NCBI GenBank assembly: GCA_902562015.1
Contig: CACERX010000006.1
Span: forward strand, 1-46,086
Origin: an uncultured SAR324 cluster bacterium
Lineage (GTDB): Bacteria > SAR324 > NAC60-12
Reading direction: 5' to 3'
Length of the DNA stretch: 46,086 nt
Shown here: positions 8,432 to 17,319 of the stretch, in pieces
How positions within the stretch are numbered: position 1 is the first letter of the stretch
How the letters are laid out: each line of letters opens with the position of its first letter
Notes under the pieces: generated by a model
Told to the model about the DNA's origin: nothing
Database searches by the model: none
What the model saw: the letters and a program-made list of their open reading frames with translations, nothing else
Made by a program: the position numbers and the translations under genes

Positions 8432-8989
8432 TCAATCAAATGTACTCAGAGGCTTGCTTATAACACTACTTACCATCGGTTCAAAATGCTCTAAGGGTAG
8501 AGTGTCGTAATCAGGATCGAATGAAGATTGATCCCATTTATAACAAAAATCCACACAAGACTTATAATATGGGTGATCTATGTATTTTTCACGAACATTG
8601 CGGTCTTTATCAAGATGATGAAAATAGTAGTAACCTTGGAAAAGTCCATGGTGCTTCAGAATCCAATAATTTTGTTTACTAATGTATGGACGTAGAATAG
8701 AGGCAGCAACCTGGCTGTGATTCTGTGGAGCCAAGACATCTCCGATGTCATGCAAGAGAGTACAAACAATTGTTTCTTCATCTGCGCCATCTCTTTCTGC
8801 TCTTGTGGCAGATTGAAGAGAATGAGTATATCGGTCAATCTTGTATCCCATTTTTTCCCCTTGCATTTGTTTTAGTATTTTAAGCAGAGTGTCCGGTACC
8901 CCATTAAGGCAATCATTATACAGAGGTGTAAGGAAAGCATATTCTTCAGCAGTACCGTCTTCCATTTTTGTGAAACCGACAGTTTCCAT
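8432..8989 (-). CDS. HD-domain protein, PhnZ/TmpB-like candidate diiron oxygenase
   Basis: A 185-residue HD-domain protein. A possible six-ligand set can be read: His56 (RYTHSLQSA), His80-Asp81 (LLHDIGD), His91 (NHSQVAA), His114 (LKHHG) and Asp153 (YKWDQSS). The order His, His-Asp, His, His, Asp and the late Trp-Asp resemble the mixed-valent diiron oxygenases PhnZ, TmpB and MIOX rather than a phosphohydrolase, though hydrolase activity cannot be excluded. A real ribosome site, GGAG six bases before ATG, supports the start. It is the last gene of the minus-strand block that begins with carnitine dehydrogenase, separated from the class II aldolase by 174 bases. Function is not proven; the substrate is unknown. 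Confidence 0.7.
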   Translation of the reverse strand: METVGFTKMEDGTAEEYAFLTPLYNDCLNGVPDTLLKILKQMQGEKMGYKIDRYTHSLQSATRAERDGADEETIVCTLLHDIGDVLAPQNHSQVAASILRPYISKQNYWILKHHGLFQGYYYFHHLDKDRNVREKYIDHPYYKSCVDFCYKWDQSSFDPDYDTLPLEHFEPMVSSVISKPLSTFD

Positions 8990-9163
8990 AATATCTCCAG
9001 AATTTGAATTAGTTGTTCCTCTTTTTAAGAATAAATCTCAAATAATTAACTACTGAAAATTTTACTGGATTTCCATCCTAGACTTTTACCTAGATAGAAA
9101 TTCAGTCTAAATGACATAGTTTTAATATTATAAATATATCAATTTAATTAATTCAATAATTAA

Positions 9164-9886
9164 TCAGTCACGATAAGATGGCTCCTCTTCATCAAGAAGA
9201 GCTTTAAGATTATCAAAAAAAATAATGCTTAGATCCGGATAATTTTCAAGTTCTAAAGCTGTTTTTTCAGCGATTTTGTCCGATAGTATTCTCAGTGGCT
9301 TTTGAGTCCATAGGGATTTTATATATGTTTCAGCCGCTCTTTCAAAATAATAGAATCGATTAAAAACGTCTGCGACATCTGCACCGATCACAAGTACTCC
9401 ATGGTTCCCCATTATCATCACTTTTTTTAAAGGGTCATTGAGCATTGCAGCACATCTTTCACCCTCTTCTTCAAAGGCCAGCCCTCCATAATTTTCGTCA
9501 ATCACGTAACGGTTGTAGAACGATGCCGCATTCTGATCAATTGGAGGCAGGTTGCTGTCATCAAGAGAGGCAAGCACAGTGGAATAAATCGGGTGAGCAT
9601 GCAGTACACAGACTGCATGGGGACAGTTCCGATGTATTGCCCCATGCAAACCCCAGGCTGTAGGATCAGGGCCTAGGGGATCATTAATGTCAGGAGGAGC
9701 ATTTGCATCCAGCAGCAGGAGATCACTGGCTTTAATACGGCTGAAATGTTTTATCGGATTAATTAAAAACTTGGTTCCTTCCTTATTAACGGCAAGGGAC
9801 AAATGATTAGCTATAGCTTCATGCATTCCCATGCGTGCTGTCCAGCGGAAGGCACATGCTAAATCAATGCGTTCTTTTTGATACAT
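9164..9886 (-). CDS. Class II aldolase/adducin family protein
   Basis: A 240-residue member of the zinc-dependent class II aldolase fold (fuculose-phosphate aldolase/adducin head). Visible family blocks are GMHEAIANHLSLAV, the zinc-binding HAHP in VCVLHAHPIYSTVLASL and the third ligand in MGNHGVLVIG. Members cleave phosphorylated sugars, act as decarboxylases or are uncharacterised; many catabolic clusters carry one of unknown substrate. Neighbours are an MDR oxidoreductase upstream and the HD protein downstream, on the same strand as the carnitine genes, so a catabolic role is likely. There is no Shine-Dalgarno sequence before the ATG (CTAACATAATG). Confidence 0.85.
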   Translation of the reverse strand: MYQKERIDLACAFRWTARMGMHEAIANHLSLAVNKEGTKFLINPIKHFSRIKASDLLLLDANAPPDINDPLGPDPTAWGLHGAIHRNCPHAVCVLHAHPIYSTVLASLDDSNLPPIDQNAASFYNRYVIDENYGGLAFEEEGERCAAMLNDPLKKVMIMGNHGVLVIGADVADVFNRFYYFERAAETYIKSLWTQKPLRILSDKIAEKTALELENYPDLSIIFFDNLKALLDEEEPSYRD

Positions 9887-10010
9887 TATGTTAGGCTATC
9901 ACCGGCAATTTGAAGATATATCTTATAATCTCCCTTGGAAATAAGTATTCATTAGAATAAAAAAAATATAGCTTGAAACGCGTTAAAACTGATTGTTTTA
10001 TTAAAAACAC

Positions 10011-11030
10011 TTAATTAACGCGAACAACCAGTTTGCCAAAGTTTTTGCCATCAAACAGTCCAATAAAAGCTTCAGGAGCATTCTCAAGTCCATCTACAAT
10101 GTCCTCTAAATAGTGCAACTTTCCCTGCTTAACCCATTTTGCCAGCTGCTGTAATGCTTCTTTTTCTTGGTTTGCGAAATCCCATACAATAAAACCCCTA
10201 AAAGTCAGTCGTTTGACAAGGATACTTCTCATTAGTGAAGGAATTAAATTTGGCCCAGATGGAAGTTCTGTTGAATTGTAAGCTGATATTATTCCGCAAA
10301 CCGGAATCCTAGCAAAGTCATTAAGCAGAGGTAAAACAGAATCAAGTACTTTCCCTCCAACATTTTCAAAATAGACGTCAATTCCTTCTGGACAAACTTG
10401 TTTTAGTTCTTCTGAAAATTCACTACTTTTATGATTCAAGCAATGATCAAACTGAAATTTATCGGTTGCATACTTACATTTTTCCTTAGATCCTGCTATC
10501 CCAACTGAGCGCGCGCCCTTAAATTTTGCAATTTGTCCAACTACAGAGCCTACTGGTCCGCAGGCTGATGCAACCACAACAGTTTCACCTTTTATAGGTT
10601 TTCCAATATTCAACAGTCCAGTGTAAGCTGTAACTCCAGGCATACCAAGCACACCCGTCGCGGTTGAAATTGGAGCAATATCAGGATCGACATTTTTCAA
10701 TGTTTTGCCATTGTGTACCCAGTAATCCTGCCAGCCGCCATAACCAAAAACAATGTCTCCAGCCTTTAAATTAGGATCTCTTGATTCAATAACCTTACCC
10801 ACTGTGCCTCCAGTCATAACCTCGTTTATTTCAACTGGTTTAGCATATGATTTGGAGGGACTCATGCGTCCACGCATATACGGATCAAGAGATAAGTAAA
10901 GGGTTTCACATAAAACTTGTCCATCTACTGGCGTTGGAATAGATGTTTCATTTAATAGGAAGTCACTGGCTTTTGGCATTCCGACTGGACGGTTGGCAAG
11001 TAAAATTTGACGATTTGATGATCTGGTCAT
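10011..11030 (-). CDS. NADP-dependent medium-chain dehydrogenase/reductase (zinc-independent, CurA/LTB4DH-like)
   Basis: A 339-residue MDR-superfamily oxidoreductase. The N-terminus (NRPVGMPKASDF), SLDPYMRGRMS, MPGVTAYTGLLNIG, the nucleotide-binding ASACGPVGSVVGQIAKFKG and FENVGGKVLDSVL are characteristic of the leukotriene B4 12-hydroxydehydrogenase/2-alkenal reductase branch, which reduces alpha,beta-unsaturated carbonyls with NADPH and has no zinc. Length is normal. AAAGGT five bases before the ATG may serve as ribosome site. It lies 104 bases after the BKACE gene. Its role in the carnitine block is unclear: it may detoxify enone intermediates or be an independent passenger. Confidence 0.88.
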   Translation of the reverse strand: MTRSSNRQILLANRPVGMPKASDFLLNETSIPTPVDGQVLCETLYLSLDPYMRGRMSPSKSYAKPVEINEVMTGGTVGKVIESRDPNLKAGDIVFGYGGWQDYWVHNGKTLKNVDPDIAPISTATGVLGMPGVTAYTGLLNIGKPIKGETVVVASACGPVGSVVGQIAKFKGARSVGIAGSKEKCKYATDKFQFDHCLNHKSSEFSEELKQVCPEGIDVYFENVGGKVLDSVLPLLNDFARIPVCGIISAYNSTELPSGPNLIPSLMRSILVKRLTFRGFIVWDFANQEKEALQQLAKWVKQGKLHYLEDIVDGLENAPEAFIGLFDGKNFGKLVVRVN

Positions 11031-11134
11031 TTGGACCTTTACAAAATTAAAAATTATGTAGGTACTTTAGTTATACTTGTTTAATATTTTATTAGTAAAA
11101 TATCGAATTTTTTAATGACTATCAGGAGTCTAAA

Positions 11135-12013
11135 TCAACTTTTTGTTAATCCTAATTTTTCTCTTGTTTGCTGGGGGGTGACAATATTCCCGCCAAGTCT
11201 CTCGATAATCTCCACAGCTCTTTGAACCAATTGTCCGTTGCTAGCTAGTTCTCCTTTTTTGAGATAGAGGTTGTCTTCCAGGCCAACCCTTACATTACCT
11301 CCAAGTATCATGGCCTGTGCAACCATTGGCATTTGCAACCGCGAAATACCAAATCCTGCCCATATGGAATTCTCAGGAAGCATGTTCCTTAGAGCAAGCA
11401 TGTTTTCTGCATTAGCCTCCGCAGTCCAAGGTATTCCCATACATAACTGAAAAAGTGGTGGTTTATCAATTAAGCCTTCCTTGACCAACTGTTTTGCAAA
11501 CCATATTTGACCAAGCTCAAAAACCTCTATTTCCGGTTTCACTCCAAGTTCCTGTATTATTTTTGCCATTTTACGGAGCATATCAGGGGTACTCACGTAT
11601 GCAGTTGAGGAATAATTTTGACTACCACAATCCAGCGTACATATTTCGGGAAGTAGCTTTTTTACATGAGCAAGGCGCTCCTCCGGAGTGGCCATATCTG
11701 TGCCTGGGCCACCCTTGCTGGGATCTTCAGTATCAGGGATAAAATCTCCTCCCATGCCTGCAGTCAAGTTAAGGACAACGTCAGTGTTTGAGGACCTAAC
11801 ACGTTCAACGACTTCCTGATACCACTCAATCTTTCGTCCAGCCTCTCCAGTTTGAGGGTTTCGCACATGAATGTGTGCCACCGCAGCCCCGGCTTCAGCT
11901 GCTTCAATTGCGGCATCAGCTATTTGTTCAGGGGATTTTGGAAGATCAGGATGTTTGTCAGCTGTGTCGCCCGATCCTGTTACTGCACATGTGATGATGA
12001 CTTCATAATTCAT
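11135..12013 (-). CDS. cdhC: BKACE-family beta-keto acid cleavage enzyme, probable 3-dehydrocarnitine:acetyl-CoA transferase/cleavage enzyme
   Basis: A 292-residue BKACE (DUF849) protein. Zinc-ligand histidines are in AHIHVR (His47, His49), with a Glu in [10 protein letters not shown] as likely third ligand. Family members condense a beta-keto acid with acetyl-CoA, releasing acetoacetate and a CoA ester. The next gene upstream is a carnitine dehydrogenase-thioesterase fusion, so the substrate here is most likely 3-dehydrocarnitine, giving betainyl-CoA. The N-terminal [19 protein letters not shown] and [11 protein letters not shown] segments look like the carnitine-specific branch, but I assign the subfamily mainly from context. 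ATG start, no Shine-Dalgarno sequence. Cytoplasmic. Confidence 0.82.
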   Translation of the reverse strand: MNYEVIITCAVTGSGDTADKHPDLPKSPEQIADAAIEAAEAGAAVAHIHVRNPQTGEAGRKIEWYQEVVERVRSSNTDVVLNLTAGMGGDFIPDTEDPSKGGPGTDMATPEERLAHVKKLLPEICTLDCGSQNYSSTAYVSTPDMLRKMAKIIQELGVKPEIEVFELGQIWFAKQLVKEGLIDKPPLFQLCMGIPWTAEANAENMLALRNMLPENSIWAGFGISRLQMPMVAQAMILGGNVRVGLEDNLYLKKGELASNGQLVQRAVEIIERLGGNIVTPQQTREKLGLTKS

Positions 12014-12185
12014 AGATTTTTATTATTATTTGTATGATAAAAGGAACAATCAATTTTTTGTCCCAAACTTTTGAGAGACTATTTTTAGAAAATATCTTAC
12101 ATAGGGTCCACTTTCTTTATGATTAACTTTTATTTAAATCGCCATCTAAAAAATATTTTCTCTAACAAAGTCATGTTCTATATTT

Positions 12186-13679
12186 CTATAAGTTTTTAAG
12201 CTTCATGATGCCTTTTCCAGCATATTCTGGATCTGCCAGATTTTGATGTCCTTCCCAGATTTTTTCAAGTATTTCATAAATAGCCTTGCCCATCTGCACC
12301 GCACGTCCTTTTTCTGTGTTAACATGTAGAAGCATCTGTTCACCTGTAGCCAGATTGTTCCCAGAAGGGGGATGAATCAAGATATGGTTGATCCTGATGC
12401 GTTTTTCATCAAATCCAAGCAGTTGAGTTTCAACAAAAATAGGTTCTGAAGCTCCAACTTCATTCAAATGTCTGATGTGTGTTTCCACTGTGTAAAAAGA
12501 AAAATCCTGCGAGCGGTACTCCTCATCCATACCTATTAAATTAAGCATTGCATCACTGGCATCACTAAAAACTTGGAGATAGCGGCTTTCATTCATGTGT
12601 CCGTTATAATCAAGCCAGTCCGGAGGAACTACCGATTCATATAAGCGTAGCGGTTTAGAAAAGTCAGGTTCACTTTTAAAAACACCAGAATGCGCTTTTG
12701 TATACAGTTTCTCTTCATAGTCTTTCAGTACAGAACCTGCTCCCCAATTATTAAGTTTAAGACTCTGCATTATGGCAACCAGATTTTCGTCTCTGATACG
12801 TTCAAGATCACGAATAGAATGATTACTAGATTGTTTATCAGACTGTTCAACGATTTTATCAATTAAATCCTGATTCAGATCGGGAACATCCATCAGTCTT
12901 GTCCATGGCCAGCTTAAGGTTGGTCCGAACTGCGAAATAAAATGTCGCATGCCTGCTTTACCTCCGGCAATTCGATAGGTTTCAAATAATCCCATTTGTG
13001 CCCAGCGCAGGCCGAAGCCAAAACGTATTGCGTCATCCAATTCCTCGGTTGTTGCAACGTCATCGCGAATCAGCCAGAGTCCCTCTCTCCATGCAGCTTC
13101 AAGTAATCGGTCCGCGATAAAGGCGTCAATTTCCTTACGTAAAATCAAGGGTTTCATTCCAATTTCATGGTAAAATTGTGCGGCACGATCCTTTGATTCA
13201 GTAGATGTCTGCTCCCCACCACATATTTCAATAAGTGGCAGAAGGTATACAGGATTGAAAGGGTGTCCTACCATAAATCTTTGTGGACTCTTCATTCTGA
13301 CTTGAAGTTGAGATGGTTTTATTCCTGAAGTTGAGGAACAAATAAGGGCATTTCCCGGAGCAAATTTATCAATCTCTTCTAGAACTATCCCCTTCAAATC
13401 AGGATTTTCTGGAACACTTTCCTGAATGAACATCATGCCTCTAACAGCATCTTCAATTGTATCAACAAAATACATTTTACCTGGATTTAATAAGGGGGCC
13501 ATCGTTAATTTTGAATAAGCATGCTTTGCGTTTGAGAGTACTTCAGCTAAATTTTGCTCAGCTTCTGCAGAGGGATCGTAGACCCTTACATCAATGCCGT
13601 TTAGTACCAATCGAGCTGTCCAGCCAGCTCCAATTACTCCACCACCAATTATGGCGGCTGTTTTGATTTCTTCACTCAT
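12186..13679 (-). CDS. cdhA: L-carnitine 3-dehydrogenase fused to betainyl-CoA thioesterase
   Basis: A 497-residue fusion. Residues 1 to about 315 form a 3-hydroxyacyl-CoA-dehydrogenase-like NAD enzyme: dinucleotide motif GGGVIGAGW near residue 12, catalytic-region VGHPFNPVYLLPLIEICGG, and RFGFGLRWAQMG. Residues about 335-490 form a 4HBT hotdog thioesterase with the active-site-type motif WLDYNGHMNESRYL. Such fusions are known in carnitine-degrading bacteria such as Sinorhizobium: the first domain oxidises L-carnitine to 3-dehydrocarnitine, the second releases glycine betaine from betainyl-CoA after the BKACE step. The next gene downstream is that BKACE enzyme, so the pathway is complete over two genes. 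An EamA transporter gene lies 23 bases upstream on the same strand. Confidence 0.9.
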   Translation of the reverse strand: MSEEIKTAAIIGGGVIGAGWTARLVLNGIDVRVYDPSAEAEQNLAEVLSNAKHAYSKLTMAPLLNPGKMYFVDTIEDAVRGMMFIQESVPENPDLKGIVLEEIDKFAPGNALICSSTSGIKPSQLQVRMKSPQRFMVGHPFNPVYLLPLIEICGGEQTSTESKDRAAQFYHEIGMKPLILRKEIDAFIADRLLEAAWREGLWLIRDDVATTEELDDAIRFGFGLRWAQMGLFETYRIAGGKAGMRHFISQFGPTLSWPWTRLMDVPDLNQDLIDKIVEQSDKQSSNHSIRDLERIRDENLVAIMQSLKLNNWGAGSVLKDYEEKLYTKAHSGVFKSEPDFSKPLRLYESVVPPDWLDYNGHMNESRYLQVFSDASDAMLNLIGMDEEYRSQDFSFYTVETHIRHLNEVGASEPIFVETQLLGFDEKRIRINHILIHPPSGNNLATGEQMLLHVNTEKGRAVQMGKAIYEILEKIWEGHQNLADPEYAGKGIMKLKNL

Positions 13680-13702
13680 TAATCAAGATTAAAATTTTAT
13701 TT

Positions 13703-14593
13703 TTAAACTATGTGTAATTTACTCTTCCAAAAGACTATCAAATGGGGAATAATCACACCAATCATCACTAGTATTGCACCTGAAGTCTTTGTCCAAGTGA
13801 TATTCTCTTCCAGAAAAATTGCAGCAAAGACAAAACCGAAAGGAATAATTAATACCAGAAGTAAACTTGCCATTCCTAGTGGTATGTCTCTCAAGGCCTT
13901 ATTGTAAAAAAAGAAAGGTAAAGCCAAGGAAAAAATTAAAAATAATAAGGTCATTAATGTCCCGGAAGATGTTCTAAATGTAAGTGTGATATCTCCAAAA
14001 AATAACATGTACAAGGTTAAAAATACTGATGCAGAAATCATCTGGCTTATTGTAACGTAGATTGTAGAAACTTCCGATATCATTATTTTTCTCACCAGCA
14101 ACTGGGTCACAGAAAAAAGGCAGAAACAAATAAACATTAGAAAATTCCCCCACAGGCTGTCTATATTATAAAATTCTTCTATTGAATAAAAATTTGCAAG
14201 CCCATATGCGGCGACTATTGCTCCAATCCAAATAGAATGCTGGATTTTTTCCTTAAATAAAATCCTTCCTAAAATGGATTGCGAGAATGGCAATAGTGCT
14301 ATAATTAAAATAGTATTCGTAGCATTTAGAACTGTAAGGGAATAGTTAAATAAAAGTGAAGTCAGTCCGGGATCAAGAAAACCAAGCAAAAAAGGTTTCC
14401 AGCCAGTCTTTTTTGGGCTGTAACGATAACCGACCATAAAAGAAAAAACCAACAGAATTATTGTAGAAAAAACTGCTCTCATTGAAACCAATTGAGGTAC
14501 TGGTATTTCTTCAAGTGCAATTTTACTTGCCACAGGGTTTATGGACCAAAAAATAATTGCCAAAAAGATGAATGAATATGGACGAAAAAACAT
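13703..14593 (-). CDS. EamA/DMT-superfamily transporter
   Basis: A 296-residue membrane protein with about ten hydrophobic segments in two EamA repeats (roughly residues 5-135 and 145-290). The first repeat has the usual WSINPVASKIALEEIPVPQL near residue 17 and the second ends in the EENITWTKTSGAILVMIGV block. DMT proteins export or import small metabolites; the substrate cannot be read from sequence. It is the first gene of the minus-strand block and is only 23 bases ahead of the carnitine dehydrogenase fusion, so it is a candidate for carrying carnitine or a product. It is divergent from the LysR-type regulator. Confidence 0.85.
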   Translation of the reverse strand: MFFRPYSFIFLAIIFWSINPVASKIALEEIPVPQLVSMRAVFSTIILLVFSFMVGYRYSPKKTGWKPFLLGFLDPGLTSLLFNYSLTVLNATNTILIIALLPFSQSILGRILFKEKIQHSIWIGAIVAAYGLANFYSIEEFYNIDSLWGNFLMFICFCLFSVTQLLVRKIMISEVSTIYVTISQMISASVFLTLYMLFFGDITLTFRTSSGTLMTLLFLIFSLALPFFFYNKALRDIPLGMASLLLVLIIPFGFVFAAIFLEENITWTKTSGAILVMIGVIIPHLIVFWKSKLHIV

Positions 14594-14775
14594 TTGTTAA
14601 ACTTATTTTTTTATTATTGCGAATTAATTTAAATGATGCATATTTATTATTAATTTTTATGGGAAAAAAATATTATTTTTTTTATAATCCTAATTAATCC
14701 AGTATATATCAATTATAAATGAGTATATAAATTTTTATTATTAATCATTTATTATCAAACCCATTAGTCCAATTT
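14594..14775. promoter_or_regulatory. Divergent AT-rich promoter region between EamA and LysR genes
   Basis: These 182 bases separate the start codons of the divergent transporter-carnitine block and the LysR regulator. The sequence is extremely AT-rich with T- and A-tracts. The geometry is the classic one for LysR control of a divergent target. I found no operator (T-N11-A palindrome) or -35/-10 pair strong enough to mark individually. Confidence 0.4.
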
Positions 14776-15690
14776 ATGATTAACTCCCCCCAAACTCCTT
14801 CTTTAAATTTTCTTAATACGTTCGAATCTGTTGCTAGGCATTTAAGTTTCACTCTTGCTGCAAAGGAACTATTTATTACTCAGGCTGCAGTAAGCCATCA
14901 AATTAAGGTCCTTGAAGATTACTTAGGGGCTAAGCTTTTTTTACGTGAGAATCGAAAAGTTTATTTAACATCGGAGGGCCAGAAACTTCTTCCTGCTGTT
15001 GTAAGCGGATTACAAGGTATTTCAGACAGTTTAGATAGCATTCGCAACTATGAAAAAGAAGATACACTTGTCGTCGGAGTTGGATCTTCTTTTTCAGCAA
15101 ACTGGCTTGTTCACCATTTGGGTAAATTTTACCAGAGCTATCCTGATATCAACCTTCATCTTAAAATTTCAAATGATGATCCAGAATTTGAAATTGATGG
15201 TACTGACCTGGCAGTAGTATGGGGGCAGGGTAAATGGTCAAATTATATGTTTGAGCAGCTTATGGAGGTTGAATTTACTCCGGTATGCAGTCCTCATTTG
15301 CTGAAAGAATCGTATCCCCTTACTACTCCGGAAGATTTGATTAACTATCCTCTGCTCGATGTTGAGGGTTACGATGTTTGGAAAGAATGGCTGGAAAAAG
15401 CTGGTATCCCAGAGAAAAAATACAGGAGACGTACAATCATACGTGATTCTAATGTACTGATTCATTCTGCCTTGAATGCTCATGGAATCGCTTTATCTGC
15501 TGTGGGAATTGTGCAGGAATATCTGGACTTGGGAATGCTGTTAAGGCCGTTTGAACTTTCCATTACAGCAGGAGGTTTTATCTATCTGGTTTATCCTGAA
15601 AAATCCCTGAGAAAACCTTTGGTGAATCTTTTCAAGGAGTGGCTTCTTGAGGAAGTGCAAAGGTCTGAAGATTATCCTTCTTCCAAATAA
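14776..15690 (+). CDS. LysR-family transcriptional regulator, GcvA-like
   Basis: A 304-residue LysR regulator. The N-terminal winged helix-turn-helix (residues about 10-68) reads FESVARHLSFTLAAKELFIT then QAAVSHQIKVLEDYLGAKLF, a pattern typical of the GcvA group that controls glycine cleavage and related amine catabolism. Residues about 95-300 form the periplasmic-binding-like effector domain, with LVVGVGSSFSANWLVHHLG at its start. It is divergent from the carnitine block, whose end product glycine betaine feeds toward glycine, so it may control that block; it could equally control the TauE gene 17 bases downstream. Start ATG has no Shine-Dalgarno sequence. A run of six C occurs at codons 4-5 (14786-14791). 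Confidence 0.88.
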   Translation: MINSPQTPSLNFLNTFESVARHLSFTLAAKELFITQAAVSHQIKVLEDYLGAKLFLRENRKVYLTSEGQKLLPAVVSGLQGISDSLDSIRNYEKEDTLVVGVGSSFSANWLVHHLGKFYQSYPDINLHLKISNDDPEFEIDGTDLAVVWGQGKWSNYMFEQLMEVEFTPVCSPHLLKESYPLTTPEDLINYPLLDVEGYDVWKEWLEKAGIPEKKYRRRTIIRDSNVLIHSALNAHGIALSAVGIVQEYLDLGMLLRPFELSITAGGFIYLVYPEKSLRKPLVNLFKEWLLEEVQRSEDYPSSK

Positions 15691-15707
15691 ATGTTTTGAA
15701 AATATTT

Positions 15708-16466
15708 ATGGAATTGGAACTATTGACAGGACTTAGTCCCGGAATGCTTTTATATGCATTTTTGTCAATTTTGATCGCTGCATTTATTCGTGGGTACAGC
15801 GGGTTTGGTTTTTCGGCTCTTGCTGTCACAAGTTTGTCGTTAATTTTGCCTCCTGCCGAAGTGGTACCAACTGCCTTTTTGCTGGAAATAGTAGCCAGCA
15901 TTTTCATGCTTCCAATGGTTTGGAAGTCAATAGATTGGCAAAAGTTGAATTTGCTTGTTCTAGGAGTTCTTTTAGGAACACCCGCGGGAGTATTGTTTTT
16001 AGCGGAGATTCCAGAGGATCCTGTCCGCTTCACTATATCAGGACTTGTTATACTAGCCTGTATATTGCTTTGGAAAAATTTCCGGCTTCAAAATGAGGGT
16101 GGTAAAAGACGATTATTGTTTTTTGGAGGTATTTCGGGTCTGGTTAATGGGGCAGCAGGAATTGGAGGTTTACCGATTGTCTTATTTCTTCTATCCGGAT
16201 CAATCCGTCCTGAAGTATTGAGGGCGACACTTGTGGCTTTTTTATTTTGTTCCGATATTTATGCAACTATAATTTCTGGAAGTCAAAAACTCATCCCAAA
16301 TGAGTTACTTGTGCGTAGCGCTCTTTTTTTGTTTCCTCTAACTATTGGAGTTTTTGTAGGACACCGCGGATTTGTTAAATCATCTCCAGAGTCTTTCCGC
16401 AAATTTGCAATTGGATTGCTAATATTATTATCAGCAGCAGTTATTTCCCGAGGTATTCTAATTTAA
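15708..16466 (+). CDS. TauE/SafE-family sulfite/anion exporter
   Basis: A polytopic membrane protein of about 252 residues with seven or eight hydrophobic segments. The segments IAAFIRGYSGFGFSALAV and GGISGLVNGAAGIGGLPIVL are the two repeated GxxxG-rich blocks of the TauE/SafE family, whose characterised members export sulfite, sulfoacetate or other organosulfur anions. A TTG at 15696 is in frame and would add four residues; I prefer the ATG at 15708 because neither has a ribosome site and ATG is the common start. It is 17 bases after the LysR gene and probably co-transcribed with it. The organosulfur gene dmdA lies 1.1 kb downstream. Confidence 0.83.
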   Translation: MELELLTGLSPGMLLYAFLSILIAAFIRGYSGFGFSALAVTSLSLILPPAEVVPTAFLLEIVASIFMLPMVWKSIDWQKLNLLVLGVLLGTPAGVLFLAEIPEDPVRFTISGLVILACILLWKNFRLQNEGGKRRLLFFGGISGLVNGAAGIGGLPIVLFLLSGSIRPEVLRATLVAFLFCSDIYATIISGSQKLIPNELLVRSALFLFPLTIGVFVGHRGFVKSSPESFRKFAIGLLILLSAAVISRGILI

Positions 16467-16867
16467 AATTAAAAATAAAAAATAATAAACTTATTCAACT
16501 CAGAATTGAAAGTAAGCTCTGCTGTAGTAACCATTTTCTTGTTGAGAAGAATATTTATTTGGATTTGAGAAGAAAGTTGCTTCTAGTGGCTTCCTCAATA
16601 GCATTTAATGAAGTTAAGTATTCAGCTGATAGTTTGAAATTCTTTATGAATTCTGAAATTAATTTTGTAAAGATCATTGACAAAATTGAGGCTATGCTTA
16701 CTGTAGGTCTCAAAATCCAAAATTATTGAAACATTTGATCCGGTAATTTTTCATGTTTCGTCTCTTATAATCTGAAGTCTTTTCTTGACCAATAAAGAAA
16801 TAACCATTATCATACTATTTTATTTTAGTAGTGATTCTGATTTCAACTCATTATAAGGAATAGCAAC
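16467..16867. other. Intergenic region without a recognisable gene
   Basis: About 400 bases between the TauE gene and a small secreted-protein gene. All frames are short; I see no tRNA cloverleaf and no long repeat. The last bases, AAGGAATAGCAAC, hold the ribosome site for the next gene. Upstream TTGACC (16784-16789), in CTTTTCTTGACCAATAAAG, could be a -35 element, but no -10 at proper spacing is convincing. Confidence 0.5.
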
Positions 16868-17314
16868 ATGAGAATCTTTTTGATGGTGGCATTCATGGTG
16901 AGCATTGCTTTTAATAGCCTGTATGCCCAAGATAAAACCTCTCAACTTGGAATAGGTGTTTATGACCTGATCTACAAAAGTACCAATTTCACCGATGTAA
17001 AGTGTGAGAGCTATAAATGTAACTTCGTCTCTGATGACAACATCACCACCATGGAAATGGAAAGGGTAGCTTTCGATTTATTCCTGAAGCGTGACATCAA
17101 CATTATGCTCGACATAAACGTTAATAGTAGCCTCTTCAACTGCAAAGAAGAAGGTCCTTGTAAATCAGGACTGGTAATTCATTACCACAACGATCCTGAC
17201 CTTATTCGTGTTTACATCAAAAATTCGAAGGACTCAATTGAAGCAACTACCAAAGAGGAAATTAAAATTCTCCAAGGTTGGTTGAAAAGAGCAATTAAGA
17301 TCGCAGCCTCTTGA
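16868..17314 (+). CDS. Small secreted protein of unknown function with four cysteines
   Basis: A 148-residue protein that I do not recognise. Residues 1-20 (MRIFLMVAFMVSIAFNSLYA) are a signal peptide with a likely cleavage after Ala-20, giving a mature periplasmic protein of about 128 residues. Four cysteines occur in two pairs, VKCESYKC and FNCKEEGPC, spacing that suits two disulfides. The C-terminus ends in a predicted amphipathic helix (KEEIKILQGWLKRAIKIA). AAGGA eight to nine bases before ATG is a credible ribosome site, unlike most neighbours. It stands alone, with about 400 bases before it and a perfect palindrome six bases after its stop. Codons look richer in C-ending choices than its neighbours, which may hint at higher expression or transfer. 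Confidence 0.72.
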   Translation: MRIFLMVAFMVSIAFNSLYAQDKTSQLGIGVYDLIYKSTNFTDVKCESYKCNFVSDDNITTMEMERVAFDLFLKRDINIMLDINVNSSLFNCKEEGPCKSGLVIHYHNDPDLIRVYIKNSKDSIEATTKEEIKILQGWLKRAIKIAAS

Positions 17315-17319
17315 TCACA

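Noticed and set aside
15632..16033. Minus-strand frame of 133 codons opposite the TauE gene
   Set aside because: It is antisense to well-conserved membrane segments and its protein is a low-complexity Lys/Ser/Asn sequence without family features.
16467..16867. Possible RNA gene in the 400-base gap
   Set aside because: No tRNA arms, no conserved structure and no terminator-like end were found by eye; a covariance search would be needed.
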